Below are positions 1-12,000 of a stretch of DNA of 64,000 nt, piece by piece; positions within the stretch are counted from its first letter, which is position 1; each line of letters begins with the position of its first letter. The position numbers and the translations under genes were made by a program. The notes beneath the pieces were generated by a model. That model was not told where the DNA came from. It saw only the letters and a list, made by a program, of their open reading frames with translations, and did not search any database. Source of the stretch: Codonopsis lanceolata (Eukaryota > Streptophyta > Magnoliopsida > Asterales > Campanulaceae); the NCBI GenBank assembly GCA_013146195.2, contig CM028377.1:67925501-67989500 (forward strand), written 5' to 3'.

Positions 1-2520
1 TTGCATTTTGAAGCATGCAATGAAGATCTTGCAAATCCTTAGGGAATTCTTGGATGTCTTTACCACCAAGGATTTTGCCAAAAAATATAGCCGACAAATC
101 GAGATATATCATTCTCCAGGCCTCTATAAAATTCATTGGTCCACTCCGAATCATTCTTGCCTAAAGTCAAAGTTACTACCACACGACGGATCTCTTCATT
201 GTTATTTTCTTTATATTCTCTTTTAACTCCTTTAATATTCCTAAGGATCTTCAATCCACCATGGAAGTGTCCTTTCTCGTGGTATTCAGAACAACACGAA
301 TTAATTCTCGTATGACCAATGTAGCTTCTTCAGATGGCCTCCAAACACCCCATTCTTTGTATTTCCGAGAAAATCTTCTCTCCGAATACTCTCTGCTTTT
401 TCTTCCTTTTTCGCGTTTGTTCACTTTTTTGCCACATTCGGTTGATTCTCCTCTTCCCCAATCTCGCCTACCCAAGTATTTAATGTGTAAGCATTCTCAT
501 TTTTTCTTTTATCTGCACTGTTCATAATGGCCTTAAACGGAAGGCATCCTCACTTGTTGCGAAGTTCAGAAACACCGCGAATTACTGCTCTTATGGAAGC
601 ACTTAATTTGTAAAGAACAGTCTGTTGAATCTCTCCTCTATCAAAAAGTTCAGTGTAACCTTCCTTTAACTTTATCATGTTTCTCTTGCGTGGAATAGGG
701 CAAGTGCGACCATACTGCAAGTTCTACCAATGGCTAAGAAAGTCGATGTCAAGAATATCATACTCTTCGCTCCGGATGAGGTGCTTTGGAGCATGCCTAA
801 GAGAAATTGCGCGGTATACTCTTTCTCTGCCGATCCAATGTATGCATGAAAAACTTATTAACTTCGAAACCAAATTATATTCCTTGGGGCGTCGAATAAT
901 CTTGACATGTTTGTTGAATCCGATTGTAAATTCATGACATATCTTGATAAAATTATCCGGAAAGCGCACAAGTAATGGAAATGTTAAGGAAGAAGCTATG
1001 TATTTGACGGTACCCTCCGAACGTGCACTAGCACAAAAAAACTTATGAGCTTGAATATTAACACAATACACAGAATTGCAAGAAAGGTACCGAATTTATC
1101 AGCACAACTATCGCATACATGAGCATGAATAATTCAGTCAACAAGTAAGAAAAGCTATACTTCATCTATAACGTAATCCTTAGCACACCACCTTCTCAAC
1201 TATGCTATGTATCACACCCCTATGCCTAACTGGCTGAAGCACGAGAGACCAAATATTGTGTAGCACTCTCTCTATTCTACTTGATCTGTTCCTACAATCA
1301 CATATGACAGAATCTCGATTGATAGAAATACCCAAAAGCACTAACAAGGAACAAATAAAGAACAAATTAGATTCCCTTGAAGATCTGGAAGCTACTATAC
1401 ACTACAGACCTTTCATTGATAAGCAATTTTTGCTGGTGTTCTTGGCATCATGAGCAATTGACAAGAAGAGAAACATCTTTGTTCCCATTGCTGCAGTTAT
1501 ATTTTAGTCATTATGGTAAACTCTTTGCACGAAACGGATGGAGTGTATAACTTTCAAAATCAACGCAACCATTTTGAAATAAAAGTACCTCCTATCTGAA
1601 TTAATTAGCTTCATTCAATTTTAAAAACTTCACATTTCATGCAGTTTACTCAAGAAGTTTGTGTCATACAAATTGTAGAATGAACTAAATGACGAGCTTC
1701 GAGCGTTTAACTTCATCTAGTTAGCGTTATAGTTGGCACGTGCATTGGCTCAACCTAGTACATGGTTGAACCATTCAGCTGCCTCACAAATCAGCCAATA
1801 GTGACTAGTGAGGCCAACCTGCTCCCATGTAAGCCCAGTTTACTCCAGGTAAAAAAGTGATACTTTTTGTATGACAAAGTAAGACATAAGCATCATGTTT
1901 TTGAAATAAAAGCAAAAATTCGAAAAATAATGTTGGAGATATGTAATTAAAAATTATAAAATATAATTACCTTAGTGGAATAAACTTAAGAGATAGGTAA
2001 TACTATTATTTTGGGACGGTCGGAGAACTAAACACTTTTAACAATTGAGCTTCTACCCAAGTCAAACTCGTTCGCATACTCATTGAATTTTTTCTGTGAT
2101 TTATTCTGTACAATATCATGTTGAGCTCCACTCAAGTCTAACACGGTCAAGCTCGGACCACAGCTCAGTTCATTTAATGTTAAGGACCAAGCAAAATGGC
2201 AAAATTCAGTAGCAATGCTACTGAGACAAGGTTGGGCTGGGGTTATTTCAAAATTAATCAGACATACCATCCAACCTTTTACAGCATCTCCCTGCAGGTT
2301 CATCAGAAACATGTGACTGTGATTGTGTGTGATTAAAAAAAAAAGTCTGATTGATGTGGTCTAAACAGTTAAACTCGCTGCATTCACTCAAACTTCATCA
2401 TGTACTTCCCAAACATTAACATGAAGTTACCATATACTTTTGGCTAAACTACAGCCAGTTCTATTAGAAAATCTATAATTGGAAAACGAGCAGAAGTCTA
2501 AAATGAAATAATGAAGAAGA
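1..2520. other. Unassigned sequence, no gene recognised
   Basis: No open reading frame here has a recognisable domain. The minus strand at about 60-475 and 724-1071 reads as moderately protein-like stretches separated by stops, and the plus strand at 733-850 holds a 39-codon ORF, but none matches a family I know. They could be relics of a decayed gene or transposon. Between 1450 and 2330 I see only AT-rich non-coding sequence. Confidence 0.4.
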
Positions 2521-2527
2521 GAGGACT

Positions 2528-2760
2528 GACCAAATGCGCATCCAGCGGCGGAGGATACTCCTAAGCAGTAGTCTCGTTGAACTTGGCCCCAAGGTCAGGA
2601 TGCAATTCGCCGCTAAAGAATTCCAATTTCAGAATTGATTGATTGAAAAAAAAACCTAGTTTGATGGGGGGAAAGCCAAGATGGTAGGGGAGCTGGGGAG
2701 GAGCTTCGCAGTGGAGGAAGAGAGACAGACAGGGACGGGAAGAACGATTACAATTTCAGA
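2528..2760 (-). other. Possible 5' leader or first exon of a minus-strand transcript
   Basis: Read on the minus strand this stretch starts CT-rich, as plant 5' leaders often do, then contains short codable stretches and ends with GTCAGT, which could serve as a donor splice site near 2534. It is more GC-rich than its surroundings. No downstream coding exons could be joined with confidence, so this may be a non-coding RNA, a small gene or chance. Confidence 0.2.
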
Positions 2761-2823
2761 TATTGACGAGGGAATCGGGATTGAAAGAAAGGGTATTATT
2801 GTCTTGGGATTGTTTTTGCACGT

Positions 2824-2917
2824 GAGTTGTTATTAGAGTGGTAGAACTAGTTGTAGAGTTAGCATTTTTGGAGTTGTTATTAGAGTGGTAGAACTAGTCG
2901 TAGAGTTAGCATTTTTG
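2824..2917. repeat. Two-copy tandem repeat, 47-bp unit
   Basis: The stretch 2824-2870 is repeated almost exactly at 2871-2917 with one visible base difference. Simple local duplication, probably by slippage or unequal exchange. Confidence 0.85.
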
Positions 2918-3154
2918 TATTAGATATTAGATTGTAGGGGGTAACTTTGTAATAAGAAGATAACAAATAGGGAGTTAGAAGTAGATAACTTCTCTCACAC
3001 ATGTGAATATGAGGGTGAATCCCAACCGTTAAATCTTTTAAGCTAATTTAATCTCAACCTCTAAATAGTTTTATTCAATTGCATATGTGTGAATATTAAT
3101 TTCATTGTACGGAGTATATTAGATAGATTTGAGAAAATATTTCCATTTCTAAAA
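2918..3154. other. AT-rich spacer, nothing recognised
   Basis: Spacer between the 47-bp tandem repeat and the Helitron-like left end. No coding or structural signal seen. Confidence 0.5.
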
Positions 3155-6100
3155 TCTCTCTTACTATAAAAGTCAAACTTGTTTCTTACAATTTAATAGA
3201 TGGACAAAAATAACCTTTCACCAAATAAACCACCCACCATTTAATTGAGGACAAAACAAGTAAATTTACCATGACAACAAATAATGTTTGGACAAAAATA
3301 GCCTCAAATATAATAAATCATCTACCATTAATTAAGGTCAAACAAGTAAATTTATCAGAGACTAATTAATTCCATTAATAATCAAATAATAATTTCATCC
3401 CTTGACTTGTACATGTTTTAAAGTTAGGTCCTACAGTTTTGAATTCTATTTATTTCGTCTTGTATTTTTACTTTCTTATATCAGTTTCCCCCTCCTACCA
3501 TTATCGTTACAAATGTCGTCCAATATTTTCTAAAATAACAAAAATACCCTTACTAAAAAATAATATGATATTACATTCTTAAATAATATGGTTTTACTCA
3601 GTAAAGACATTATAGAAGTAAATGAAAAAATGTTACTATAATAATAGATTTGTTAGTGAGTATCAAGATATTAAGCAAAAATATGTAGCGTCTTTAGCTA
3701 TTATCCATGAATAAGCTAAGAGATGTGGGTTAAGAAAATGTGTCATAATGTCAATAAGATGAAGAAAATGAAGAACCAATTGATGAATTTGTGCGTTTTG
3801 TTACAAAAGAAAGCCAAAATCTACAGTTTACTTCTTTGAATTTTCAGGCTACTACAAGCAACCTTAAAAACTATCATACTGCTTCTAACTTATAAATATT
3901 ACAAACAAACCACTGTTAGTAACCACAAATAACTAGGTTTAAAATATTTTATTCCTTCCCATAACAGGGTTCCAAACTTCTAACCTCTTTTGGTCTTAAC
4001 TTGCTTGCTCCTCTTCATAGAACCCGGAGTAGTTACGTGTGAGAATCTCTCTATTCCCCTCCCCTGGCTATCAACTTTCTTTTCTTCTACCACAACTCTC
4101 CTTTAATTGAAAGAAATTGTCACCAATCAACATCCTTTCAAGTAGCTCCATCCTAAATTAGATTCTCTCCTTACTTAGTAATTTGACACCGAAAGTGTAT
4201 AGGAGGTAAGAAATGAGAGACGTTCGAGAAAGAAGTCCGACTAATCAGAAGCTAAAGAGATTCTATGTTTCTATTTTAATAAGGCGAGGTGAATGCGTTT
4301 CTTGGTGATGGTGATGGCGGTGCTTACGATCGCATGGATGATGGTGTTGGAGGTTGTGGTGATAGTAATTTTTGGGATGACAGTAGTGGATTAGATGAAA
4401 TACATCGTTGTGAGATTTCCTAATCATCAAATTTTCAAATAACCATATGGGTTTCAGATTCAATTTGAAAGTTTGAAAATTCAAAAAAATTGAATTTGCG
4501 TTTGTAAAAAGTGAAATTTAAGGTTGTGGTGGTGGTGTGTCTATCATTGATGGGTTTTCCAAATTGGTTACTTCGAAGGAAAGAGAAAGAAATTAGAAAA
4601 GGAAATAAAATCAAATCAAAAAATTAAATTTTGGACTAATGGTAAAATTTGAGGTGTTAGTGGTGGTGGTGGTGAGTTTATAAATGATGGGGTTGACGAA
4701 AGAAAGTGAGGGCTAAAAAATAAATTTTAAATTTCATTTTTTGGAGTAATGCATTTTTTCAACGTTGGATTTAAATATCAGACAAAGTATAACTAATTTT
4801 AGATTATTTAAATAATTATTTTTTAATTAAAAAAATATTTTAAATATTAAATGGCAAACTAAATGATGAAATTATAACAAATCCCACTTTGAGCCAGAAG
4901 AAAAATGACCAAAATAATCCTCATGTGCAAGATTTTCCATCACTATTTTTAATGCCCATAGACGGGAGAGGACAAATAGAAAAAACATGTCGAAAAGTGA
5001 GACATCATATGTTGGGAATGACATTATTAGAGGTATATGAAAAATTGTAACTATAATAATACATTGGTTGGTGAGAATCGAGATATTAAGCAAATCTATA
5101 ACGTTCTTAGTAATTGTGTATGAATAAGTTACGAGAAACGTGTTAAAGAAATTGTCACCAATCAACATCCTTTCAAGTAGCTCCATCCTAAATTAGATTC
5201 TCTCCTTACTTAGTAATTTGACACCGAAAGTGTATAGGCGGTAAGAAATGAGAGACGTTCGAGAAAGAAGTTCGACTAATCAGAAGCTAAAGAGATTCTA
5301 TGTTTCTATTTGAATAAGGCAAGGTGAATGCGTTTCTTGGTGATGGTGATGGCGGTGCTTACGACCGCATGGATGATGGTGTTAGAGGTTGTGGTGATAG
5401 TAATTTTTGGGATGACAGTAGTGAATTAGATGAAATACATCGTTGTGAGATTTCCTAATCATCAAATTTTCAAATAACCATATGGGTTTCAAATTCAATT
5501 TGAAAGTTTGAAAATTCAAAAACATTGAATTTGAGTTTGTAAAAAGTGAAATTTAAGGTTGTGGTTGTGGCGTGTCTATCATTGATGGGTTTTCCAAATT
5601 GGTTACTTCGAAGGAAAGAAAAAGAAATTAGAAAAGGAAATAAAATCAAATCAAAAAATTAAATTTTGGACTAATGGTAAAATTTGAGGTGTTAGTGGTG
5701 GTGGTGGTGAGTTTATAAATGATGGGGTTGACGAAAGAAAGTGAGGGCTAAAAAATAAATTTTAAATTTCATTTTTTGGTGTAATGCATTTTTTAACGTT
5801 GATTTAAATATCGAGAAAGTATAACTAATTTTAGATTATTTAAATAATTATTTTTTAATTAAAAAATATTTTAAATATTAAATGGCAAACTAAATGATGA
5901 AATTATAACAAATCCCACTTTGAGCCAGAAGCAAAATGACCAAAATAATCATCATGTACACGATTTTCCATCACTATTTTTAATGCCCATAGACGGGAGA
6001 GGACAAATAGAAAAAAACATGTCGAAAAGTGAGACATCATATGTTGGGAATGACATTATTAGAGGTATATGAAAAATTGTAACTATAATAATACATTGGT

Positions 6101-8965
6101 TGGTGAGAATCGATATATTAAGCAAATCTATAGTGTGCTTAGTAATTGTGTATGAATAAGTTAAGAGAAACGTGCTATGAAAAGGTGATATAATGTCAAG
6201 AAGATAAAGAAAAATAGAGAATTTAGTTGACAAATCTGTGCGTTTTGTTAGAGAAGAAATTAAGTTAGAATCGATAGGAAAGTCGTTTGAAGAAAGTTGT
6301 TCCACTTAACGGAAGCTAAAGATATGTTATTTTTCCATTTCAGCAAGACAAGGTGGACACGTTTCTTGGTGGTGGTGATAGCTGTGGCGGCATTTGCAGG
6401 GATGCTGGTAGTAGTGGGGGCGATTTTAAGCTTGAAAGTGGTGATTTATGTGGAATACGACATTAAATAAATGTGTAAGAAATTAAACAACGAAATATGA
6501 TTTAAAAAAATGATTTCTAGGCTAATAGTGTTATTTGAGGTGGTAGTGGTGGTAATGGTGATGGGTGTATGAATGATGGATGTATAAATTAAATAAATTC
6601 TAAATTTAATTATGAGACAAATTAAAATAACAACATTGCTAGCCTTACAACTAATTTTATAATTTTCCTTACTACTAAGCTTTCAAGCGCAAAAATGTCT
6701 TTGTTCAAAACAACTTTTCACTTCTTCAAAGCATAGTTGCAAGGAATGTAGTATAATTTGTTTTAAGGATAGCATTTTCCTTACCATTTCTCTGTATTCA
6801 AGCCCGTCTCTCTTTCTGATGAATTCATCGATAAGGGTTATGTGTTTTTTGTTAATCGCATGTTTTTACTAGGGTTTTTAGTAAGTATAGTATATACCCT
6901 CTGATTTCTACTTTAGGCGCGAGTTTTGCATAAGATAGAATGAGGAAGATCAGAGATGGAGTTTGGCTAGAATCGAAGAAGGACAGCGCCAAAGTTGTGA
7001 TAGGCGTGACCGAAGTGGGAAGGGTTTAGGTTGGAGATGGCGGCTATTTTGGTGGAGCGAGAGATGGGCACTTGCACCGGGAGAAGAGGGAAGGAGAGTG
7101 TTTGAGATTAGAGTTTTTTACTTTTAATACATTTATCCCTAAAGCATATAATGAAAATGTCATTTTTACCCCGCACGTGGAAGATCATGTGCTATTTAAC
7201 GTGAATATTCTAGCATCCATCACGGATAGGTTGGAAAATGGAAAAAAAATGTAACGTCAGATATCATTATGGAACAAACATTAGGTTGAGGTACATTATA
7301 CGATTTGGTGGATACCTTGGGGGAAAATGTATTTTGGTCATATAATTATTCTTGAATTATTGAAACAATTATTTATTATTATTTTTATTTAAAAACATAT
7401 TTTAAATACTAAATGGTTAATTATATAATAAAGTTATAACTAAATCTTATTTTCCACCCCCAGCAAAATGATCAAAATAATATTCATGTGACATGCACAT
7501 ATCATTTTTAAATGCGTTACTATTTTTAACACCCATAGACGGGAGGGAGTAAAGTGAGACAAATAGAAAAATAAGGTATGAAAGTGGGACACTTCGTAGG
7601 TTGAGGTCAAATGTGAGATTTAGTGTGTAATTTTGGGGGCTAATCATATGTTTGCCCCATCAAAATTAGTCCAAAATACACATTGTCCCCTAAGATATCC
7701 ACCAAATCCACTTTGGCCCTCAATGTAATTTTGTAGCATTTCCATATTCATATCAAATTTGGTGATTGTGATGTAACATGTGGTGATCGTAGTGATAAAA
7801 ATGGTATGAATAATGTTTAAAATCGAGAATTTGCTCAATTCAAACCATAAACCATATCAATGGTGCCAAGGAGAAATTTGTTGGAGTTTAAACTAGGGAC
7901 GATGAAGACGGATTGAATTATGACGTGCCTCATCATTGTCGTATGCATCTGTGATGAATTCAAATATGAGTTTTGAAATTCATCGTGTATGCTTATGCAT
8001 TGTGTTTGTGGCTTGGTCATTTAACATAGGCAACTCTGACAACTTTAATTTTTTGTGGATTCTTATTCATGGCGGCCTTGACACCTGAATGTGATCATCT
8101 TCTTGTGTTTATCTCTTTGATATGATTCACTATTTTTATTTATTTTTCTATATAAAAATTTGAATAAAAGATTTATACACTCTTGAGTTTTATCTCACTT
8201 AAAATTTAAATAAGATGTCATTGTTGGAGAAGAAGCAGAGAAAGCGATGTCGGAGAATAAGAAAATGAAGTTTTTTTTGGGTAATAAAAGCACAGAAAAC
8301 ATTGTTAAAAATGACTAAAATGTCCGTCACGTGAAATACCATGTGCACCTTAACGTCATATTGGTAACCTTAGTAATGTCTAGGGGGCAAACTAGAAAAA
8401 AACTTATACAATGACATATGAAAATGACACAAAAGTTAGGTTAGGTGGTAAAGTGAGACTTTATAGATACTCTGGGTGAATTTTGTATTTTAGAGTGTAA
8501 GTATATACTTTGAGATTGTCAGTTTGATTTCTATAAAACAGTTTATTATTTTCCAAAGAGAGTCATAAATTTCATAAACGACATAAGCTAAGTCTCCAAC
8601 AACAATGTGCTTAACTAAGAAAGTAAGCTTGAATTGTTTTCAATTCCAACACCGATAAAAGTGAATGAATTCATGTTTGGTATTAAAAAAAGATTTAAAA
8701 ATAACTAATAAAAAAGACAAATGTGTAGGATAAGTTGCAATATAATGACTAAAAGCTTACATTATAAATTACCGAAAAACAAAATATCGAAAAACCTAAA
8801 CACACAACAACACAATTTATAAGTCTCAAAACTATAAAGATTAAAACACAAAAAGAATCCAATAATTAAAAGTAAACAAAAAAGTTAAGAAACTGACAAA
8901 TCACTTTAAAAAACCATTAACATCAAGTACGTTAACCACGTGCAACGCACATAAACCTTACTAGT
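3155..8965 (+). mobile_element. Non-autonomous Helitron-like element
   Basis: The left end reads TCTCTCTTACTATAAAAG directly after an A, and the right end has a short GTGC/GCAC hairpin followed by ACCTTACTAGT. Helitrons are known to start with TC, end with CTRRT after a hairpin and insert between A and T. The base after CTAGT here is A rather than T, so one flank may have changed. The first few hundred bases align clearly with those starting at 27772, which supports a shared family. No Rep/helicase ORF is visible, so the element would depend on an autonomous partner. The interior is AT-rich with GTGG-rich stretches and a large tandem duplication; 6780-7250 is less AT-rich and might be captured sequence, but I cannot identify it. 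Confidence 0.65.
4110..6172 (+). repeat. Tandem duplication of about 1,035 bp
   Basis: Unit one (4110-5144) and unit two (5145 to about 6172) line up with a constant offset near 1,035 and only scattered substitutions and one-base indels, including the GGTGATGG-rich part and the block containing TAGACGGGAG. The flanks 3630-3800 and 6180-6260 carry diverged copies of the unit's end, so the internal module has probably been duplicated more than once. Confidence 0.85.
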
Positions 8966-9029
8966 AGAATAAAATATCGGGGTAGTTACATTTCAGAAAC
9001 ATTTTCCCTCCAAGCAGTGAAGGCGGGGA

Positions 9030-9036
9030 TATAAAA
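9030..9036 (+). promoter_or_regulatory. Probable TATA box of the RECQL5-like gene
   Basis: TATAAAA lies 58 bp before the chosen start codon at 9094, which would place transcription start near 9060 and give a leader of about 30 nt. It is 65 bp to the right of the Helitron-like 3' end, so the proximal promoter directly abuts the transposon. Confidence 0.45.
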
Positions 9037-9093
9037 CATCATTTGCAAAGATCTAACTTTCTCTCTTTTCTCACATCCATTCCGCCAATCCTC

Positions 9094-12000
9094 ATGGACT
9101 CCGACTCCGATTCCGGCGGGTCCCATATCTCATCAACGCCGCCCCGACGCCCACTACCATCACCACCGCCTCCGTCGCCACGCCCAGCATCCACTTTCCT
9201 CTCTTCCAGCATATTCCGAACAAAACTAAGACCAAAGAGCAATCCGCCATCCACTTCCCGCCAAATTATAAAACCTAAACCCTCCACCAAACGAACTAAA
9301 CCACCGCCCGAAAATTCCACCCCAAATTCACCTCAACCCGACCCGTTACCGATCCCTACTCCCATTTCTCCCCCACCGTTTCAAATCCGCCGCCTCTCCG
9401 ATCAAAATTTCCCGGACAACACTTCCATTGACACCATCCCAGCCGGCCGCTTACACTTATCGAAGTTCGGGTCCTTTTCGAACACTCGTAGGTCACACTC
9501 AATCAACTTTGAATCGACAAAACATGAAAATGAAATCACTTCTCCATCAGTCTCTGTTGTAAATTCTTCTCAACCCGATGAAATCTTAAGTGAAGCAGTC
9601 AACACTGGGGAATCGAAGAAAGCTTTGAGGAAACATCCGAATTTGATCGGGAGCAGTGTTTTTTCTGCAGAGCCAGTGAAGAAACCTAAATTAGTAAATG
9701 AAGGGAATTTTGTGAGGTTAAATATCAATGGTCATGGAAGGAAAAAGTTCACATATATGGGCAGGAAAAGGAACCCTAAAGCGTTCAATGGGAGTCGAAG
9801 TTCTTACAAAAGAAGGAGAAAGTTTCAGGTTAGGAGTGAAGGAGGTCAGGAGCAAGGTTTAGGTGAGGAAGAAGGATTTATTTTGGAGGAGAAAGAGAGC
9901 AAGAGATTGGGAAGTGATTTGGGACTGATTGAGGAGGCTGTGGAGGCTGTTCGAAATGATTTTTGCGATGAAAATTTGGTTAAGTTATTGAAAGTTACTC
10001 ATGGTCATGATTCGTTTAGGATTGGGCAATTGGAGGCAATTAAGAGCATACTTGGTGGGAAATCGACTATGGTGATTCTGCCAACGGGGGCTGGGAAATC
10101 GCTTTGTTATCAGTTGCCCGCAATGGTTTTGCCTGGGATTACGCTTGTTATTAGTCCGTTGGTGTCATTGATGATTGATCAGCTTAGACAGCTACCACCA
10201 GCTATTCGTGGTGGTTTGCTATCTAGCATTCAGGTTCTCTCTCTCTCTACATGCACGAGTGAGTGTGTTTTCTTTTGTAGTTAGTTGACTTTATTTTGTC
10301 TGATTCGTTGTTGTAGACACTAGAAGAGATGTCAGAGACATTGCTGCTAATAAAAGGAGGAGCTTTGAAGGCAAGTTTATTGACTATTTCAAGTGCACTT
10401 ATAGATTCTTTACATGCTTTTCCAATGTTGTTTTGCAAGATTTCCTTGATATACAGTTTATTTTCTAATTGTCAAGACTTGGGCTTTGTTTTGTCCATTT
10501 TACTGTTCTTAGTGTTATTACTATATATCTTCTAGTCAACCTTGCTTGCAAACTGCTTATTTGTATATGAACTAACTTTAGTTTAACATTTACTTCGTCT
10601 GCAGTAGTGCCGGAAACTAACTTTTGGTAATATTTGTAGCAGGTCCTTTTTGTTTCACCCGAGAGATTACTAAATGCAGAATTCACATCCATTTTTTCAT
10701 CCACTCAACTTATATCACTTGTTGTCGTTGATGAGGCCCACTGTGTCTCTGAATGGTGAGTAGTTACAGTGGCATTGTTTTTACCCAAGCTCTCTAATAT
10801 GTTATCTCATCTTATTTTATGTTTTAACCTTTTCGCAATAGCACACATCTTTGTCCATTCTTCTTTGCATATAATAATCTAGCCAAACATCTAAACTTAC
10901 AGGTCACATAACTTCAGGCCTTCATATATGAGGCTTAGGGCATCCTTACTTCGTTCTACGCTTTGTGTTGGATGCATTCTTGCAATGACAGCAACTGCGA
11001 CTACCAAAACTTTGCATGATGTCATGTGTGCTCTAGAGATTCCTCCCACAAATCTCATTCAGGCAACCCAGTTGAGGGACAACTTGCAGTTATCACTATT
11101 TATGAGTGAAAATAGGCAAGTTTGTATACAAATTCATCTGTATTTATCTATATACTCCTGGTTTTGCTGTCCAATGCCCAGAAAATAACAAAATTCGATC
11201 ATGCCAGAATGAAAGATTTGATGGTGTTGCTCAAGTCAGTTCCCTATGTGGAAGTTAAAAGCATTATTATTTACTGCAAATACCAGGTATACATACCCCA
11301 TCATCATCCCTTTAAAAAAAGGAAAAAAAATGCCCTGCCATCATGTTTCACATGTTCACCACTTGAGCTGATGATTTAATTCCTTAAATGTCACTTAAGT
11401 GGACATATCTTTACTTATCAATCTAATCGATAAGCTACTCTTCGGTGTGTAATTGCAGTCGGAAACTGAAATGATAAGAAAATTTTTATGTGATAGCAAC
11501 ATCAGGGCAAAGGTTAGTGCTTCAAATTTTCTGTTTTCATTTTGGGCTTTAGTTCCATGATACTTGATGTTTTATGTGACAATACTTTCTGATTTCAGAA
11601 TTACCACAGTGGGATACCTGCAAAAGATCGTAGGCGCACCCAAGAGTTGTTTTGTTCGAACAAGATAAGAGTGGTACAGAAAGTTTTCTGGTTCAATGTG
11701 GATATTAAAGCGTTAATATATAAATACAGCCTTCTTCCTTAACTTCTTGTAGCTCATTGTATTAAAATTTGCTTCTCAGATTCACTTACTTTCTTTCCCC
11801 TCTTTCTGGAAGGTTGTTGCAACTGTGGCATTTGGTATGGGGCTTGATAAAAGCGACGTTGGAGCTGTAAGAGGAACAACAGTGCTCATTACTCTAAAGT
11901 GATTTCTCTGCATAATATTAGATCTGCTGATGCTAGAACTTTAGTGTATTATTGATCATCTGAATGGGTGCACGAACTATATACCAAATACTCCCTCCGT

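Noticed and set aside
9043..9093. Upstream extension of the RECQL5 start
   Set aside because: The ORF is open to 9043 but that position is not an ATG, and the homologous N-terminus begins at the ATG at 9094.
11120..11181. GT-AG alternative for RECQL5 intron 4
   Set aside because: It keeps the frame but inserts about nine residues not expected from homologues; the GC-AG version gives ENRMKDL without a gap. Kept as a possible isoform only.
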